In this document: positions 22,701 through 31,593 of the stretch, piece by piece | How the letters are laid out: every line of letters starts with the position of its first letter | How positions within the stretch are numbered: position 1 is the first letter of the stretch | Translations under genes and position numbers: made by a program | NCBI GenBank assembly: GCA_024684395.1 | Contig: JAIKWY010000085.1 | Span: forward strand, 1-36,822 | DNA length: 36,822 bases | DNA from: Oscillospiraceae bacterium | Lineage (GTDB): Bacteria; Bacillota; Clostridia; Oscillospirales; Ruminococcaceae | Direction of reading: 5' to 3' | The notes under the pieces: generated by a model | Told to the model about the DNA's origin: nothing | Databases searched by the model: none | The model's input: only the letters and a program-made list of their open reading frames with translations

Positions 22701-23504
22701 TCAACCTCCGTTCACGGTGATCCGGCGGAGCGATACCCGCCAGAAGAGCTTGCCTGCCAGGAGCATCACGACCACCCAGAGCAGCTGGATGCCGAGCGTT
22801 TGCAGGACGTATGCCGGATCCGGGTCGCCGTTCAGCAGCAGCGTGAGCGGCGCATTGTAGATGGACTGGAACGGCAGACAGGAGACCACCTTCCGCAGTG
22901 TCTCCGGGAAGAAGGCGAGCGGCACGGTCGCACCGGAGAGGAGCATGACAACGACCTGTTTCATGATGTTGATGCCCCAGATGGATTCGGTGTAGATGCA
23001 GATGGTGCCGACGATGAAGTCGATGCTGTAGTTGATCGACACCGCCATGACAACGGAAATGACGAAGTACAGCAGATTGATCCCCAGCGGGATGGCACCG
23101 TGCGTCAGGACGGCGACCACGATGAAGGTCGGCAGGAAGGTGAAGAAGAACTGCGTCACAAAGCTGCCGGAATACGACCAGAAGAGATACTTCCGGTATT
23201 CCATCGGGCGCAGGAGGTCAAGGACGATCTTGCCGGACTGGATGTTTCTGCCCATCTCCCAGACCGTGTACATCTCCATGAAGCCGCTCAGCGCCGTGGC
23301 AAGTACGAGGTAGATGAGCGTGTCATAGAAGCTCATGCCGTTGATGGGCTCATTCCCGACAGAGGCGTAGATGGCTTTCCACAGGAAGTAGACCACGATC
23401 AGGTAGAGCATGTTGCCGATGACCATGATGAACGCCGAGAGCCGGAATTGCAGTGATTCGATGATGCCGGCTCTGGTGAGGGTCAGGTATTTTTTCAGGT
23501 TCAC
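22701..23504 (-). CDS. ABC-2 type exporter permease, first subunit
   Basis: A 267-residue permease with about six membrane segments, similar in build to the next gene and of the same ABC2_membrane_6-like family. It starts with GTG at 23504 inside the overlap GTGA with the ATPase stop; GAGGAGG lies about 8 nt upstream, supporting this start. The N-terminal MNLKKYLTLTRAGIIESLQFRL is a typical amphipathic lead into the first helix of this family. The paired permeases and one ATPase form a complete exporter. Confidence 0.88.
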   Translation of the reverse strand: MNLKKYLTLTRAGIIESLQFRLSAFIMVIGNMLYLIVVYFLWKAIYASVGNEPINGMSFYDTLIYLVLATALSGFMEMYTVWEMGRNIQSGKIVLDLLRPMEYRKYLFWSYSGSFVTQFFFTFLPTFIVVAVLTHGAIPLGINLLYFVISVVMAVSINYSIDFIVGTICIYTESIWGINIMKQVVVMLLSGATVPLAFFPETLRKVVSCLPFQSIYNAPLTLLLNGDPDPAYVLQTLGIQLLWVVVMLLAGKLFWRVSLRRITVNGG

Positions 23505-24496
23505 TCCACACCCTCCTCGTAGATCTTCTTGATGATCTCTTCCGTGGAGATCTCTTCGAGCTGCATGTCCCGGATGTTGTGGGTATGCTGGAGCCTGCCG
23601 AGGACGTCGAGGACCTTCTCCTTTTCCTCATCCACGAGGATGGAGATCCATTCTTCATCGGCGGAGACGGAGAAGTCCACCTCCTTGCGGATCTCTTCGG
23701 CATGCGCCTGCAAGTCGCCGTCCATGCGGACTTTCAGCGTCCGGTAGGAGCCGAAGAAGCCTTTCAGATGGGCAATGTCGTTGTCATAGAGCATCTTGCC
23801 CTTGTCGATGATGACGATCCGGCGGCAGAGCGCATCCACATCGCCCATGTCGTGCGTTGTCAGGATGACAGTGGTGTTCTTCTCCTGGTTCAGGGCATGG
23901 ATGAGGGTGCGGATCTTCGCTTTCATGGAGACATCCAGACCGATGGTCGGCTCATCGAGGAAGACGATCTTGGGGTCGTGGAGAAATGCCGCTAAGATAT
24001 CGCTCAGCGTGCGCTGTCCGAGGGACATCTGGCGGACGGGCTTGTGCAGCAGCGGCTCGATGTCCACCTGTGTGCGGTAGAAGTCCATCATCGCATTATA
24101 ATTCTCATCGGAAATGCGGTAGATGTCTTTCAGGATGCGGAAGGATTCGATCAGCGGCAGCGCCCACCAGAGCTGGGAACGCTGTCCGAACACGACGCCG
24201 ATCTCCTGCGCCAGCTTGGTGCGGTTGCGGTAGGGCACGACGTCGCCGACGATGATCTCGCCGGAGGTCGGTTCCAGGACGCCGGTCATCATCTTGATGG
24301 TGGTGGATTTTCCGGCGCCGTTCGGTCCGAGGTAGCCGACGATCTCGCCCTGCTCCACGGTCATGCTGATGTTGTCAACGGCTGTGACGGTCTTGTAGTC
24401 ACGGGAGAAAAGATCCTGGATACTGCCTTTCAGACCTTCGTGGCGGTTGAGGACTTTGAATTGTTTGGTCAGGTTTTTGATCTGTATGGATGACAT
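23501..24496 (-). CDS. ABC exporter ATPase (CcmA-like, paired with ABC-2 permeases)
   Basis: A 331-residue ATPase. Walker A is GPNGAGKST, the Q-loop VFGQRSQLWWALPL, Walker B IVFLDEPTIGLD and the switch THDMGDVDAL. The signature is MSLGQRTLSD instead of the common LSGGQ, a variant normal for the subgroup associated with DUF990-type permeases. About 80 C-terminal residues form an extra regulatory domain. ATG at 24496 follows GGAGGAG. It is separated by 40 nt from the leucine-rich-repeat gene upstream, so it probably belongs to the same transcript. Confidence 0.92.
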   Translation of the reverse strand: MSSIQIKNLTKQFKVLNRHEGLKGSIQDLFSRDYKTVTAVDNISMTVEQGEIVGYLGPNGAGKSTTIKMMTGVLEPTSGEIIVGDVVPYRNRTKLAQEIGVVFGQRSQLWWALPLIESFRILKDIYRISDENYNAMMDFYRTQVDIEPLLHKPVRQMSLGQRTLSDILAAFLHDPKIVFLDEPTIGLDVSMKAKIRTLIHALNQEKNTTVILTTHDMGDVDALCRRIVIIDKGKMLYDNDIAHLKGFFGSYRTLKVRMDGDLQAHAEEIRKEVDFSVSADEEWISILVDEEKEKVLDVLGRLQHTHNIRDMQLEEISTEEIIKKIYEEGVE

Positions 24497-24536
24497 TGGT
24501 GATACTCCTCCAGTTCATGTATAGTAGGTTGTGGTT

Positions 24537-26297
24537 TTATAGGGCAAATGCTGCGAACGGATCCTCGTAGAGGTTTTCGCCGTTCTTATGGGAGATCAGG
24601 ATCGCTTGCAGCTCCGGAATGCCCGAGGCGATCGCCTTCTCGATGAGCGGGTCGATGTCCTTGGCTTTGAGCGGTTCCACGGCAAGGAGCGCCGCCAAAG
24701 ATGTGGGATCCTGTTCTTTGATGCAGTCCTCTGCAAGGCGCTTGACCGTGCGCTTGACATAGGCTCGGATCGTTTCGCTCTCCGGGTGGAAGCGGCACAT
24801 GTAGAGCGCCGCAGCCCGCCGGAAGGTGGTATCGGTGAGCTGTTCAAAGAGCGCCTCACGTTCAGAGAGATCCTCTGTGGAAAGGAAGTCGAGCCATGCC
24901 TGTTCGTTTTTGCCGCAGCCCTTCTCAAAGTTGAAGAAGCCGCCTGCGGCAAGGCTCCAGTCCTTTTGCAGCTTCACGGGGATCGCTGCATCCGGCATCC
25001 GGAAGCGCAGCTTGGCACCGGCTGGGAATGCGGCTCCGCCGATGCGGCGGCATTTGCCGGGGAGGGAGACCTCTTTCAGACCATAGGCATAGGAAAAGGC
25101 AAATTCCCCGATGCTCCGCACCTTATCCGGCAGATAGATCTTCCGGAGCTGCCGGCACTCGTTGAAGGCTGCACTCTCGATGACAGTCAGGCTCTGCGGG
25201 AAATGTACCTCGCTCAGGTCGGAGCATTGGCCAAAGGCGTACTCGCCGATGACCTCCACGCCCTCCGGGAGCGTGACGGAGGTGAGTTTATGCCCTTCAA
25301 AGACATTCGGCCCGATGGCGCGTATGCCCTCCGGGAGCCGGAGATCTGTCGCATCATTGGCGTTATAGCGCAGCAGAATGCCGTCGCCGGCGATGACACA
25401 GGCGGATCTTCTCTGCGCTTGCAGCCACGGGGTGCTGCTGAATGCGCTGTAGCCGATGCGCTTGACCGATGCGGGAATGTGGATCCTGGCAAGGGAAGTG
25501 CAGGCACAGAATGCCCGCTCTTCGATGGTTTCCAGACCGTCCGGGAGCGTGACCTCCGTCAGCTCCAGGCAGCGGGTGAAGGCGCCTGTACCGATATGGC
25601 GCAGGGTGGACGGGAACGTGACGCTTTGCAGCTTCTCACACTGGAGGAAGGCGCAGTCTGCGATGGTGTGTACGCCCTCCGGGACAACGATCTGCTCGGC
25701 ATCAGGATCGCATTTGCAGACGATATGCGCACCCGCAAGGACGAGCTGCGTTTTTTGTGACTTTCGCCATGCCGTCCCCTCGAAGGCGTTGTTCCCGATC
25801 GTTTCGAGCTCCTCGGGAAAGCGTATCTCCGCAAGGCTCCGGCATTCCTTGAAGGCATCGGTGCCGATGTGCTTCACATCGTCCGGGAGGTACAGCTCTG
25901 TCAGCGCTCTGCAATTTCCGAACGCCCCCTCGCCGATGACGGTGACGGTCTCCGGGATGCAGACAGCGGTCAAAGCCTTGCACTCCTGAAAGGCGTGGTC
26001 GGGGATCATGGACAGCGCCGGGAGCGTAATGCTTTCAAGCGAGGTGCAGCCACGGCAGATGCCGGTGCCGATCTGCTGTACGCTGTCCGGGATGTGCAGT
26101 TCACGGAGTGCGGTGCAGTCACGGAAGGCATAGTCACCGATCTCCTGCAAACCCGCCGGGAGCGTGATCGAGGTCAGCACCTTGCAGCCCTTGAATGCCC
26201 GTGCGCCGATGGCTGTGACTTCAGCCGGGACAGTGAGTCCGGTCTCGTCTCCCGGGGTGTATTTTTTCAGAACGCCCTTGACGATCTTCAGTTCCAT
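24537..26297 (-). CDS. BspA-like leucine-rich-repeat protein without signal peptide, paralogue 2
   Basis: A 586-residue protein built from many LRR_5 (BspA/TpLRR) repeats of about 23 residues, such as IGDYAFRDCTALRELHIPDSV and IGTGAFTRCLELTEVTLPDG. Unlike most BspA-like proteins it has no signal peptide, so it should be cytoplasmic. After about residue 440 the repeats give way to a helical domain (CGKNEQAWLDFLSTEDLSER, AYVKRTVKRLAEDCIKEQDP, IEKAIASGIPELQAILISHKN) and the tail EDPFAAFAL. The same C-terminal layout is found in paralogues at 26311-28140 and 31594-32616. It starts 13 nt after the first paralogue. Function unknown; such repeats normally serve protein binding. Confidence 0.9.
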   Translation of the reverse strand: MELKIVKGVLKKYTPGDETGLTVPAEVTAIGARAFKGCKVLTSITLPAGLQEIGDYAFRDCTALRELHIPDSVQQIGTGICRGCTSLESITLPALSMIPDHAFQECKALTAVCIPETVTVIGEGAFGNCRALTELYLPDDVKHIGTDAFKECRSLAEIRFPEELETIGNNAFEGTAWRKSQKTQLVLAGAHIVCKCDPDAEQIVVPEGVHTIADCAFLQCEKLQSVTFPSTLRHIGTGAFTRCLELTEVTLPDGLETIEERAFCACTSLARIHIPASVKRIGYSAFSSTPWLQAQRRSACVIAGDGILLRYNANDATDLRLPEGIRAIGPNVFEGHKLTSVTLPEGVEVIGEYAFGQCSDLSEVHFPQSLTVIESAAFNECRQLRKIYLPDKVRSIGEFAFSYAYGLKEVSLPGKCRRIGGAAFPAGAKLRFRMPDAAIPVKLQKDWSLAAGGFFNFEKGCGKNEQAWLDFLSTEDLSEREALFEQLTDTTFRRAAALYMCRFHPESETIRAYVKRTVKRLAEDCIKEQDPTSLAALLAVEPLKAKDIDPLIEKAIASGIPELQAILISHKNGENLYEDPFAAFAL

Positions 26298-26310
26298 ATT
26301 GACCTCCTGT

Positions 26311-28140
26311 TTATAGCTTCATTTGGGAGAAAGGATCCCCGTAGAGCCCTGCTTTCTGCTTGTGATCAAGCAGGATCAGCTGCAGCTCGTGTTTTTCGTC
26401 GCTGATCGTCTGTTCGATCAGGTCATCGAGCACGTCGGCGGGGAAATGCACCATCGTGAGCAAAGCGGAGAGCGTTCCGGGATCTTCCTCCCGGATCGCT
26501 TCCTGTGCAAGATGCACGGCCTTGCGCTTCACATAGGCACGGAATGCTTCGGTTTCAGGGAAATAACGGTACATATAGTGAAAACCGAGCCTGCGGTAGG
26601 AAGGGTTCCAGAGACGGGGGAAGATCTCGCCGCGCTTGTCCGGATCGTCCGCGGCAAGGAAGTCGAGCAGCACTTGTTCGTCCATTCCGCAGCCTTTATC
26701 ATTGCGCAGGAGCGTCTCCATAGAGATCTCCCAGTCGCGCTGCAGCGTCAGCGTCAGATCCTCCTCCGGCATCCGGAAGCGCAGTGTCACGCCCCGCCGG
26801 AAGGCAATGCCGCCGATACAGCCGATCCTGCCCGGGAGGGAGACCTCCTCCAGACTGTAATTGTCGCCAAAGGCGTGGTCGCCGATATAGCGCACATTGT
26901 CCGGGATATAGATCTTCCGGAGGGATTTGCAGCCGCAGAATGCGCTGCCCTCAATTGTGGTCAGGCTCTCCGGAAGGTGGATCTCGCGGAGGTTGATACA
27001 ATCATAAAATGCCTGCGTTCCGATGACCTCCACGCCTTCGGGGATCGTGAGCGTTTCGCTGTCAATGGTATGAAAGACCGAGGAGCCGATCATACGGACA
27101 CCGGGCGGGATCTGCGGGGGAGCTGAAAAACGGGTGGGAGCATAAGACACCGCAGGCATATCGTTGTCATCCGTGCAGAATTGATTGTCAAACGGATCCT
27201 CTTCCTGCTCCGGTAAGAACCGGCAGAGGACACTGCCGACTTTCATGGTTCCGGAGCTGTGGACACTGTTCCATTCTGTTCCTGAGAATACATGACTGCC
27301 GATGTAGCGGACAGATGAAGGGATCCGGACCGAACTCAGATGTGTGCAGTCCATGAAAGCCTTACTGCCGATCGTCTCCATCCCCGCCGGGAGGACGATC
27401 TCACGGAGTGAGGAACATCCCGAAAAGGCAGAGAAACCGATATGCCGCAGCGTGGACGGCAGGATGACCTCCTTCAGATACCATTGATCGGCAAAAGCAC
27501 CGTCAGCGATCGTATGCACGCCCTCCGGTACGGTGACGGACATCGTATCCGGCTTACAGCCGCAGAGAATATGCGGCCCCGCATAGATCAGTGATGCGCC
27601 GTCCGCATATTTAGTCCCGCAAAAGGCGTCAGAGCCGACAGATTCAAGTTGTTCCGGGAAGCGGATGCGGGCAAGGCTGCGGCACAGGCGGAAGGCACCA
27701 TAGTCGATGCGCCGGAGCGTGTCAGGGAAAGCGATCTCCTCGAGCGATTCGCAGTTGATGAATGCTTCCGGGCCGATGACCTCGAGCTTTTCCGGGAGCA
27801 TCACATCGGAAAGTGAAGTGCAGCCACGGAAGGCATATTCCGGCACTCGCGCAAGACCTGCCGGCATCGTGACTGTCTGCAAGGAGGTACAGCGCTGGCA
27901 GAAGGCTTTGCCGAGATGACGCACGTTGTCCGGGATATACAGCTCCTGCAGGTTCGCACAGCCGGCAAATGCCAGCCCGCCGATCATTTCCAGTCCCTCT
28001 GGCAGTACGACCGAGGTCAGGTTCACACAGTTGTCAAATGCCAGCATGCCGATGATTCTGACATGAGGCGGGAGCACAAGCTCGGTCTCGCTGCCCGGCT
28101 TGTATTTTCGCAGTATGCCGTTGGAGATTTCCAGTTTCAT
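26311..28140 (-). CDS. BspA-like leucine-rich-repeat protein without signal peptide, paralogue 1
   Basis: A 609-residue LRR_5 protein. The opening MKLEISNGILRKYKPGSETELVLPPHV closely parallels the start of the 24537-26297 gene, and the repeats continue as IGGLAFAGCANLQELYIPDNV and so on. A non-repeat insert rich in acidic residues (about 300-340, FLPEQEEDPFDNQF) separates two LRR blocks, which the sister protein lacks. The C-terminal helical domain has CGMDEQVLLDFLAADDPDKR, AYVKRKAVHLAQEAIREEDP and EQTISDEKHELQLILLDHKQ, ending GDPFSQMKL. No signal peptide. It lies 10 nt after the membrane protein gene. Probably a cytoplasmic binding scaffold; the partner is unknown. Confidence 0.9.
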   Translation of the reverse strand: MKLEISNGILRKYKPGSETELVLPPHVRIIGMLAFDNCVNLTSVVLPEGLEMIGGLAFAGCANLQELYIPDNVRHLGKAFCQRCTSLQTVTMPAGLARVPEYAFRGCTSLSDVMLPEKLEVIGPEAFINCESLEEIAFPDTLRRIDYGAFRLCRSLARIRFPEQLESVGSDAFCGTKYADGASLIYAGPHILCGCKPDTMSVTVPEGVHTIADGAFADQWYLKEVILPSTLRHIGFSAFSGCSSLREIVLPAGMETIGSKAFMDCTHLSSVRIPSSVRYIGSHVFSGTEWNSVHSSGTMKVGSVLCRFLPEQEEDPFDNQFCTDDNDMPAVSYAPTRFSAPPQIPPGVRMIGSSVFHTIDSETLTIPEGVEVIGTQAFYDCINLREIHLPESLTTIEGSAFCGCKSLRKIYIPDNVRYIGDHAFGDNYSLEEVSLPGRIGCIGGIAFRRGVTLRFRMPEEDLTLTLQRDWEISMETLLRNDKGCGMDEQVLLDFLAADDPDKRGEIFPRLWNPSYRRLGFHYMYRYFPETEAFRAYVKRKAVHLAQEAIREEDPGTLSALLTMVHFPADVLDDLIEQTISDEKHELQLILLDHKQKAGLYGDPFSQMKL

Positions 28141-28150
28141 TGCAGCTTCC

Positions 28151-28780
28151 TCATTCTTCCTCGGTGCTCTGGGTACCCCAGAACTTGCCCTGGAGCTTCT
28201 GGTCTGCCATCGTCCAGGAGCCGGTGATCGCCTTTTCGCCGCCGAAGGGGTTTATCAGGAGCTTCTGCTGCTCTGTGGTATCCACCGGGTGCAGATCCTT
28301 CTTGGTGATCTCATGGTGGGCAAAATATGCACCGGTCACATTGCCGTCCTTGTCCGCTGTCACGGCGAACCAGAACGAGCCGTCATAGGACAGCGCCCGC
28401 AGGATCTCCGATTCGACAGAACCGGTCTCGTAGTTGTACTTGTCACTCGTGCTGCCGATGACGGTGTGCAGCTTCTCATGCTCCGGCTCCTCGGTATACT
28501 TCACGGCAGTTTCGTAGACCGTCTGCGCACGGTTTTGCAGCAGCATGACGGTGGCAGCTGCGGTGGCGTTCATGATGAGCCAGGCGATCCCCCAGAGGAT
28601 CACCTGTCCGATGATGCCGGTGATAACAAAACCGGCGATCGTCTCACCGGGCGTGTAGCGCTGGTCGTGCATCTTGGCGTCCTTCGCTTTGAGATGGATG
28701 GACAGAATGCAGATGCCTGCCCAGATGAGCAGGCTGATAAGGGATATGGTAGCGGCAACGATCAGGACATTTGTGAGCAT
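28151..28780 (-). CDS. Small membrane protein with two N-terminal helices, unknown function
   Basis: A 209-residue protein not recognised by me. It has two hydrophobic segments (about 4-28 and 47-75) and then a soluble domain of about 130 residues with YDGSFWFAVTADKDGNVTGAYFAHHEIT and a Trp/Gly-rich end. The N-terminal membrane pair and short cytoplasmic loop suggest anchoring, with the C-terminal domain on one face. ATG at 28780 follows GAGAGGAAG. It lies between dus (39 nt) and the LRR gene (10 nt), so it is probably co-transcribed with both. Confidence 0.75.
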   Translation of the reverse strand: MLTNVLIVAATISLISLLIWAGICILSIHLKAKDAKMHDQRYTPGETIAGFVITGIIGQVILWGIAWLIMNATAAATVMLLQNRAQTVYETAVKYTEEPEHEKLHTVIGSTSDKYNYETGSVESEILRALSYDGSFWFAVTADKDGNVTGAYFAHHEITKKDLHPVDTTEQQKLLINPFGGEKAITGSWTMADQKLQGKFWGTQSTEEE

Positions 28781-28819
28781 GGCGGTTTTCTTCCTCTCAT
28801 TTTCTGAAAAAATCGGGTG

Positions 28820-29794
28820 TCAGGTATTTGCCGCAAGAAACTCCTGTGCCAGCCGTTCGGCTTCCTCGTAGGAGCTGAGACTGTAGCAGGCGGCACGGAA
28901 GGCGGCGGCATTGCGGGAGCCTGTCATATACCAGGAGGCGTGCTTGCGGGCTTCCCGGATGGCAAGGGCAGGGGGCTTCTCGCTGTGGGCAAGGATCATG
29001 CGGATATGGCGCAGCATGACGTCCATGCGCTCCTCCGGGGTCGGGGGCGTGTAGGGCTCACCTTGCAGGCGGGCGCTGATCTCACGGAATACCCACGGGT
29101 TCCCGTAGCTTGCCCGTCCGACGGCGACCAGATCAACGCCTGTCTCCCGGTACATCCGCTCGCAGGAATCCGCATCGGTCACATCGCCGTTGCCGATGAC
29201 GGGGATCTTCACGGCAGCCTTGACGGCGGCGATGGTCTCCCAGTCGGCTTTGCCGGAGTAGAGCATGGATTTGGTGCGCCCGTGTACCGTGACAGCAGCG
29301 GCGCCGGCGGCTTCCATCGCCTGTGCAAAGGGGACGGCGACGTTGCTGCCGGCTTCATAGCCGATGCGCATCTTGACGGTCACAGGAACGCCGCCGGCTC
29401 TGGCGGCTTCCACACATTTTGCGGCGATGTCGGGCGTTTTCAGGAGCGCCGAGCCAGCGCCGGTGTTCACGACCTTCGGCACGGGACAGCCCATGTTGAG
29501 GTCGATCCAGTCGGGGTGATATTCCTGTAGGAGAACGGCGGCTTTTTCGATAAATTCCGGCTCGTTGCCGAAGAGCTGCAAGCCCATCGGACGTTCGGCG
29601 TCCGTGATGCGGCAGAGCTCGGCGCTGCCTCTGCCGTTGTAGCAGAGACCCTTTGCCGAGATCATCTCGCTGACGCACATCACGGCGCCCATCTCACAGC
29701 ACAGCGTCCGGTAGGGGGTATCCGCCACCCCCGCCATCGGTGCGAGTGCAGCCGTGCGGGGGACGGTGATACCGGCGATCGTGATCTGTTCCAT
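28820..29794 (-). CDS. dusB: tRNA-dihydrouridine synthase
   Basis: A 324-residue flavoenzyme that reduces uridine to dihydrouridine in the D-loop of tRNA using NADPH and FMN. Landmarks are LAPMAGVADTPYR at the start, the catalytic cysteine in DLNMGCPVPKVVNTGAGSALL, the HGRTKSMLYSGKADW phosphate and tRNA loop, and IGNGDVTDADS for FMN. The length and motifs fit the DusB group. ATG at 29794 follows GAGGAG and lies 2 nt after the HD-GYP stop, implying translational coupling. Confidence 0.95.
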   Translation of the reverse strand: MEQITIAGITVPRTAALAPMAGVADTPYRTLCCEMGAVMCVSEMISAKGLCYNGRGSAELCRITDAERPMGLQLFGNEPEFIEKAAVLLQEYHPDWIDLNMGCPVPKVVNTGAGSALLKTPDIAAKCVEAARAGGVPVTVKMRIGYEAGSNVAVPFAQAMEAAGAAAVTVHGRTKSMLYSGKADWETIAAVKAAVKIPVIGNGDVTDADSCERMYRETGVDLVAVGRASYGNPWVFREISARLQGEPYTPPTPEERMDVMLRHIRMILAHSEKPPALAIREARKHASWYMTGSRNAAAFRAACYSLSSYEEAERLAQEFLAANT

Positions 29795-29796
29795 GC

Positions 29797-31506
29797 TTAC
29801 TCCTCTCCGGCAGCCTGTGCAAGGCTGGTGTAATAGGCTTCGAGCTTCGGGCGGGCGCTGACGTAGTACTTTTCAAGGCGCTTGTCGAAGTGCTTGCCCA
29901 TGCCGTCCATGATGATGGCATCTGCCTGCTCAAAGCTCATGCTGTCCTTGTAGACACGTTTGCTGACGAGGGCGTCATAGACATCGGCGATCGCCATGAT
30001 GCGGGCTTCGAGCGGGATCTCCTCGCCACGGAGCCCCTCGGGATAGCCGGAGCCGTCCCAGCGCTCATGGTGGTAATGTGCCACATTCTCTGCGATATGG
30101 CGAAATACCTCGTCATCTGTCGATTTCAGGATCTCGTGGACGATCCGGGCGCCCTCGGCGGCGTGGATCTTCATCTTGGCAAATTCCTCATCGGTGAAGC
30201 GTCCGGGCTTTCGCAGGACGGCATCATCAACGGCGATCTTCCCGAGGTCATGCATCGGCGCTGCCTTGATGATGCAGCGGCAGAAGCTCTCGGAGAGCGG
30301 CATGTCGGGGTCGTGGCGGATCTCATCGACCAGAATGCGGACATCCTCGCTGGTGCGCTTGATATGACCGCCGGTGGAATTGTCACGGCTTTCGACCATT
30401 GCCGCCATGCTCGTGATGAGGTGGTCATGCATCTCGACGATGTGAGCGGTCTTTTCCTCCACCTCTGCCTTGAGGGAGGTGTTGAAGCGGTTGATCAGGT
30501 CGATGTACTTCTGGTTCTTGGTATCATCGGTCAGGAACAGCTGGAAGCCACGCTTGCGGCTGCCGTCAAACAGATAGGTCATGCGCACCAGATAGATGTG
30601 CTCATCCCGCTCGTAATAGAAATGATCCTGCTTCGGATCGTCCGAAAAGATCTTGATCCTGCTGAGGAACTGCTTCTGCACGGTCTCGTTCGTGCTCGCC
30701 GGCATATCGACCGTCAGCTCTTCGAGCTCGGGCAGAATGCGCTTTGCCGTCAGGTTGCTGCCGAGGTAGTGGAAGCTGAAATCGAAGGAGACAAAGCCTG
30801 TATCACCACGCTCGACCATCGAGTCGATGCTGATGTCGGTGATGTCATACAGGCAGAGGCGGTGTGCGATGATGAGGTAGACGATCTGGGCGAAGACATA
30901 GCCTGCCGGCAGCAGCTCCACACGGTCGGTGATCTTTCTGCCGCCGAAGTAGCAGAACATGCAGACCATGATCGGGAGGAACAGCAGTAAAATGTTCTTG
31001 CGGGAGACCTGCTTCTTTTTGGCAAGGCTGTATGCCATCGCCGAGATGATCATCAGGAAATACAGGATGACCATGCAGATGAAAACGGTGTGCATGAAGC
31101 TGTATTCCTTGTGGAAAACGGGAACGCCGTCCTCGATCTCCATCGTGATGCTCCGGTAGAAGAGCTGGTACTTGTCCGCCAGGAGTGCCGACAGATAGAC
31201 AAAGGTGCTGGCGCAGAACATCAACAGCCGCACATACCGTGGCAGCTCGATGCTGCACAGGCTGAATACGCTCAGCGTGATGATCAGCAGCAGGTAACAG
31301 GCGCCGATGTAGCTCAGACGGTTGGCGACAAGTGCCGCTTCGAGCGTCTGCGCCCGTACCAGCATCGGATAGCACAGGCAGGTGAACGGCACCAGTACAA
31401 AGACCAGTGTGATATGGACATCGAAATGTTTATGCCAGAACCGCACGAACAGCAGACTCAGAACGATCGAAATGAGAAAGACGCTGTCATAAAACAGAGT
31501 GACCAT
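29797..31506 (-). CDS. Membrane-bound HD-GYP phosphodiesterase-like protein
   Basis: A 569-residue protein. Residues about 1-240 hold seven membrane helices of the histidine-kinase N-terminal 7TM type. A PAS-like region and a coiled segment follow. The C-terminal third is an HD-GYP domain: the HD pair in MHDLGKIAVDDAVLRKPGRF, then HHERWDGSGYPEGLRGEEIPLEARIMAIADVYDAL. HD-GYP proteins hydrolyse cyclic di-GMP or related dinucleotides; whether this one does is not visible. ATG at 31506 follows AAGGAGGG. It is the first gene of the eight-gene run ending at 21896. The upstream 87 nt has only a weak promoter candidate. Confidence 0.92.
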   Translation of the reverse strand: MVTLFYDSVFLISIVLSLLFVRFWHKHFDVHITLVFVLVPFTCLCYPMLVRAQTLEAALVANRLSYIGACYLLLIITLSVFSLCSIELPRYVRLLMFCASTFVYLSALLADKYQLFYRSITMEIEDGVPVFHKEYSFMHTVFICMVILYFLMIISAMAYSLAKKKQVSRKNILLLFLPIMVCMFCYFGGRKITDRVELLPAGYVFAQIVYLIIAHRLCLYDITDISIDSMVERGDTGFVSFDFSFHYLGSNLTAKRILPELEELTVDMPASTNETVQKQFLSRIKIFSDDPKQDHFYYERDEHIYLVRMTYLFDGSRKRGFQLFLTDDTKNQKYIDLINRFNTSLKAEVEEKTAHIVEMHDHLITSMAAMVESRDNSTGGHIKRTSEDVRILVDEIRHDPDMPLSESFCRCIIKAAPMHDLGKIAVDDAVLRKPGRFTDEEFAKMKIHAAEGARIVHEILKSTDDEVFRHIAENVAHYHHERWDGSGYPEGLRGEEIPLEARIMAIADVYDALVSKRVYKDSMSFEQADAIIMDGMGKHFDKRLEKYYVSARPKLEAYYTSLAQAAGEE

Positions 31507-31593
31507 GCGGATCCCTCCTTTTCCTTTTACTTCTGTTTCTTATACTAATCTTCAAAACTATAATTGATCAAGCGGGGTAAGGGGGAACGGGAT

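Noticed and set aside
24588-25760. Plus-strand frame of 390 codons opposite an LRR gene
   Set aside because: Antisense of regular LRR repeats, which easily stay open on the opposite strand; no independent support.
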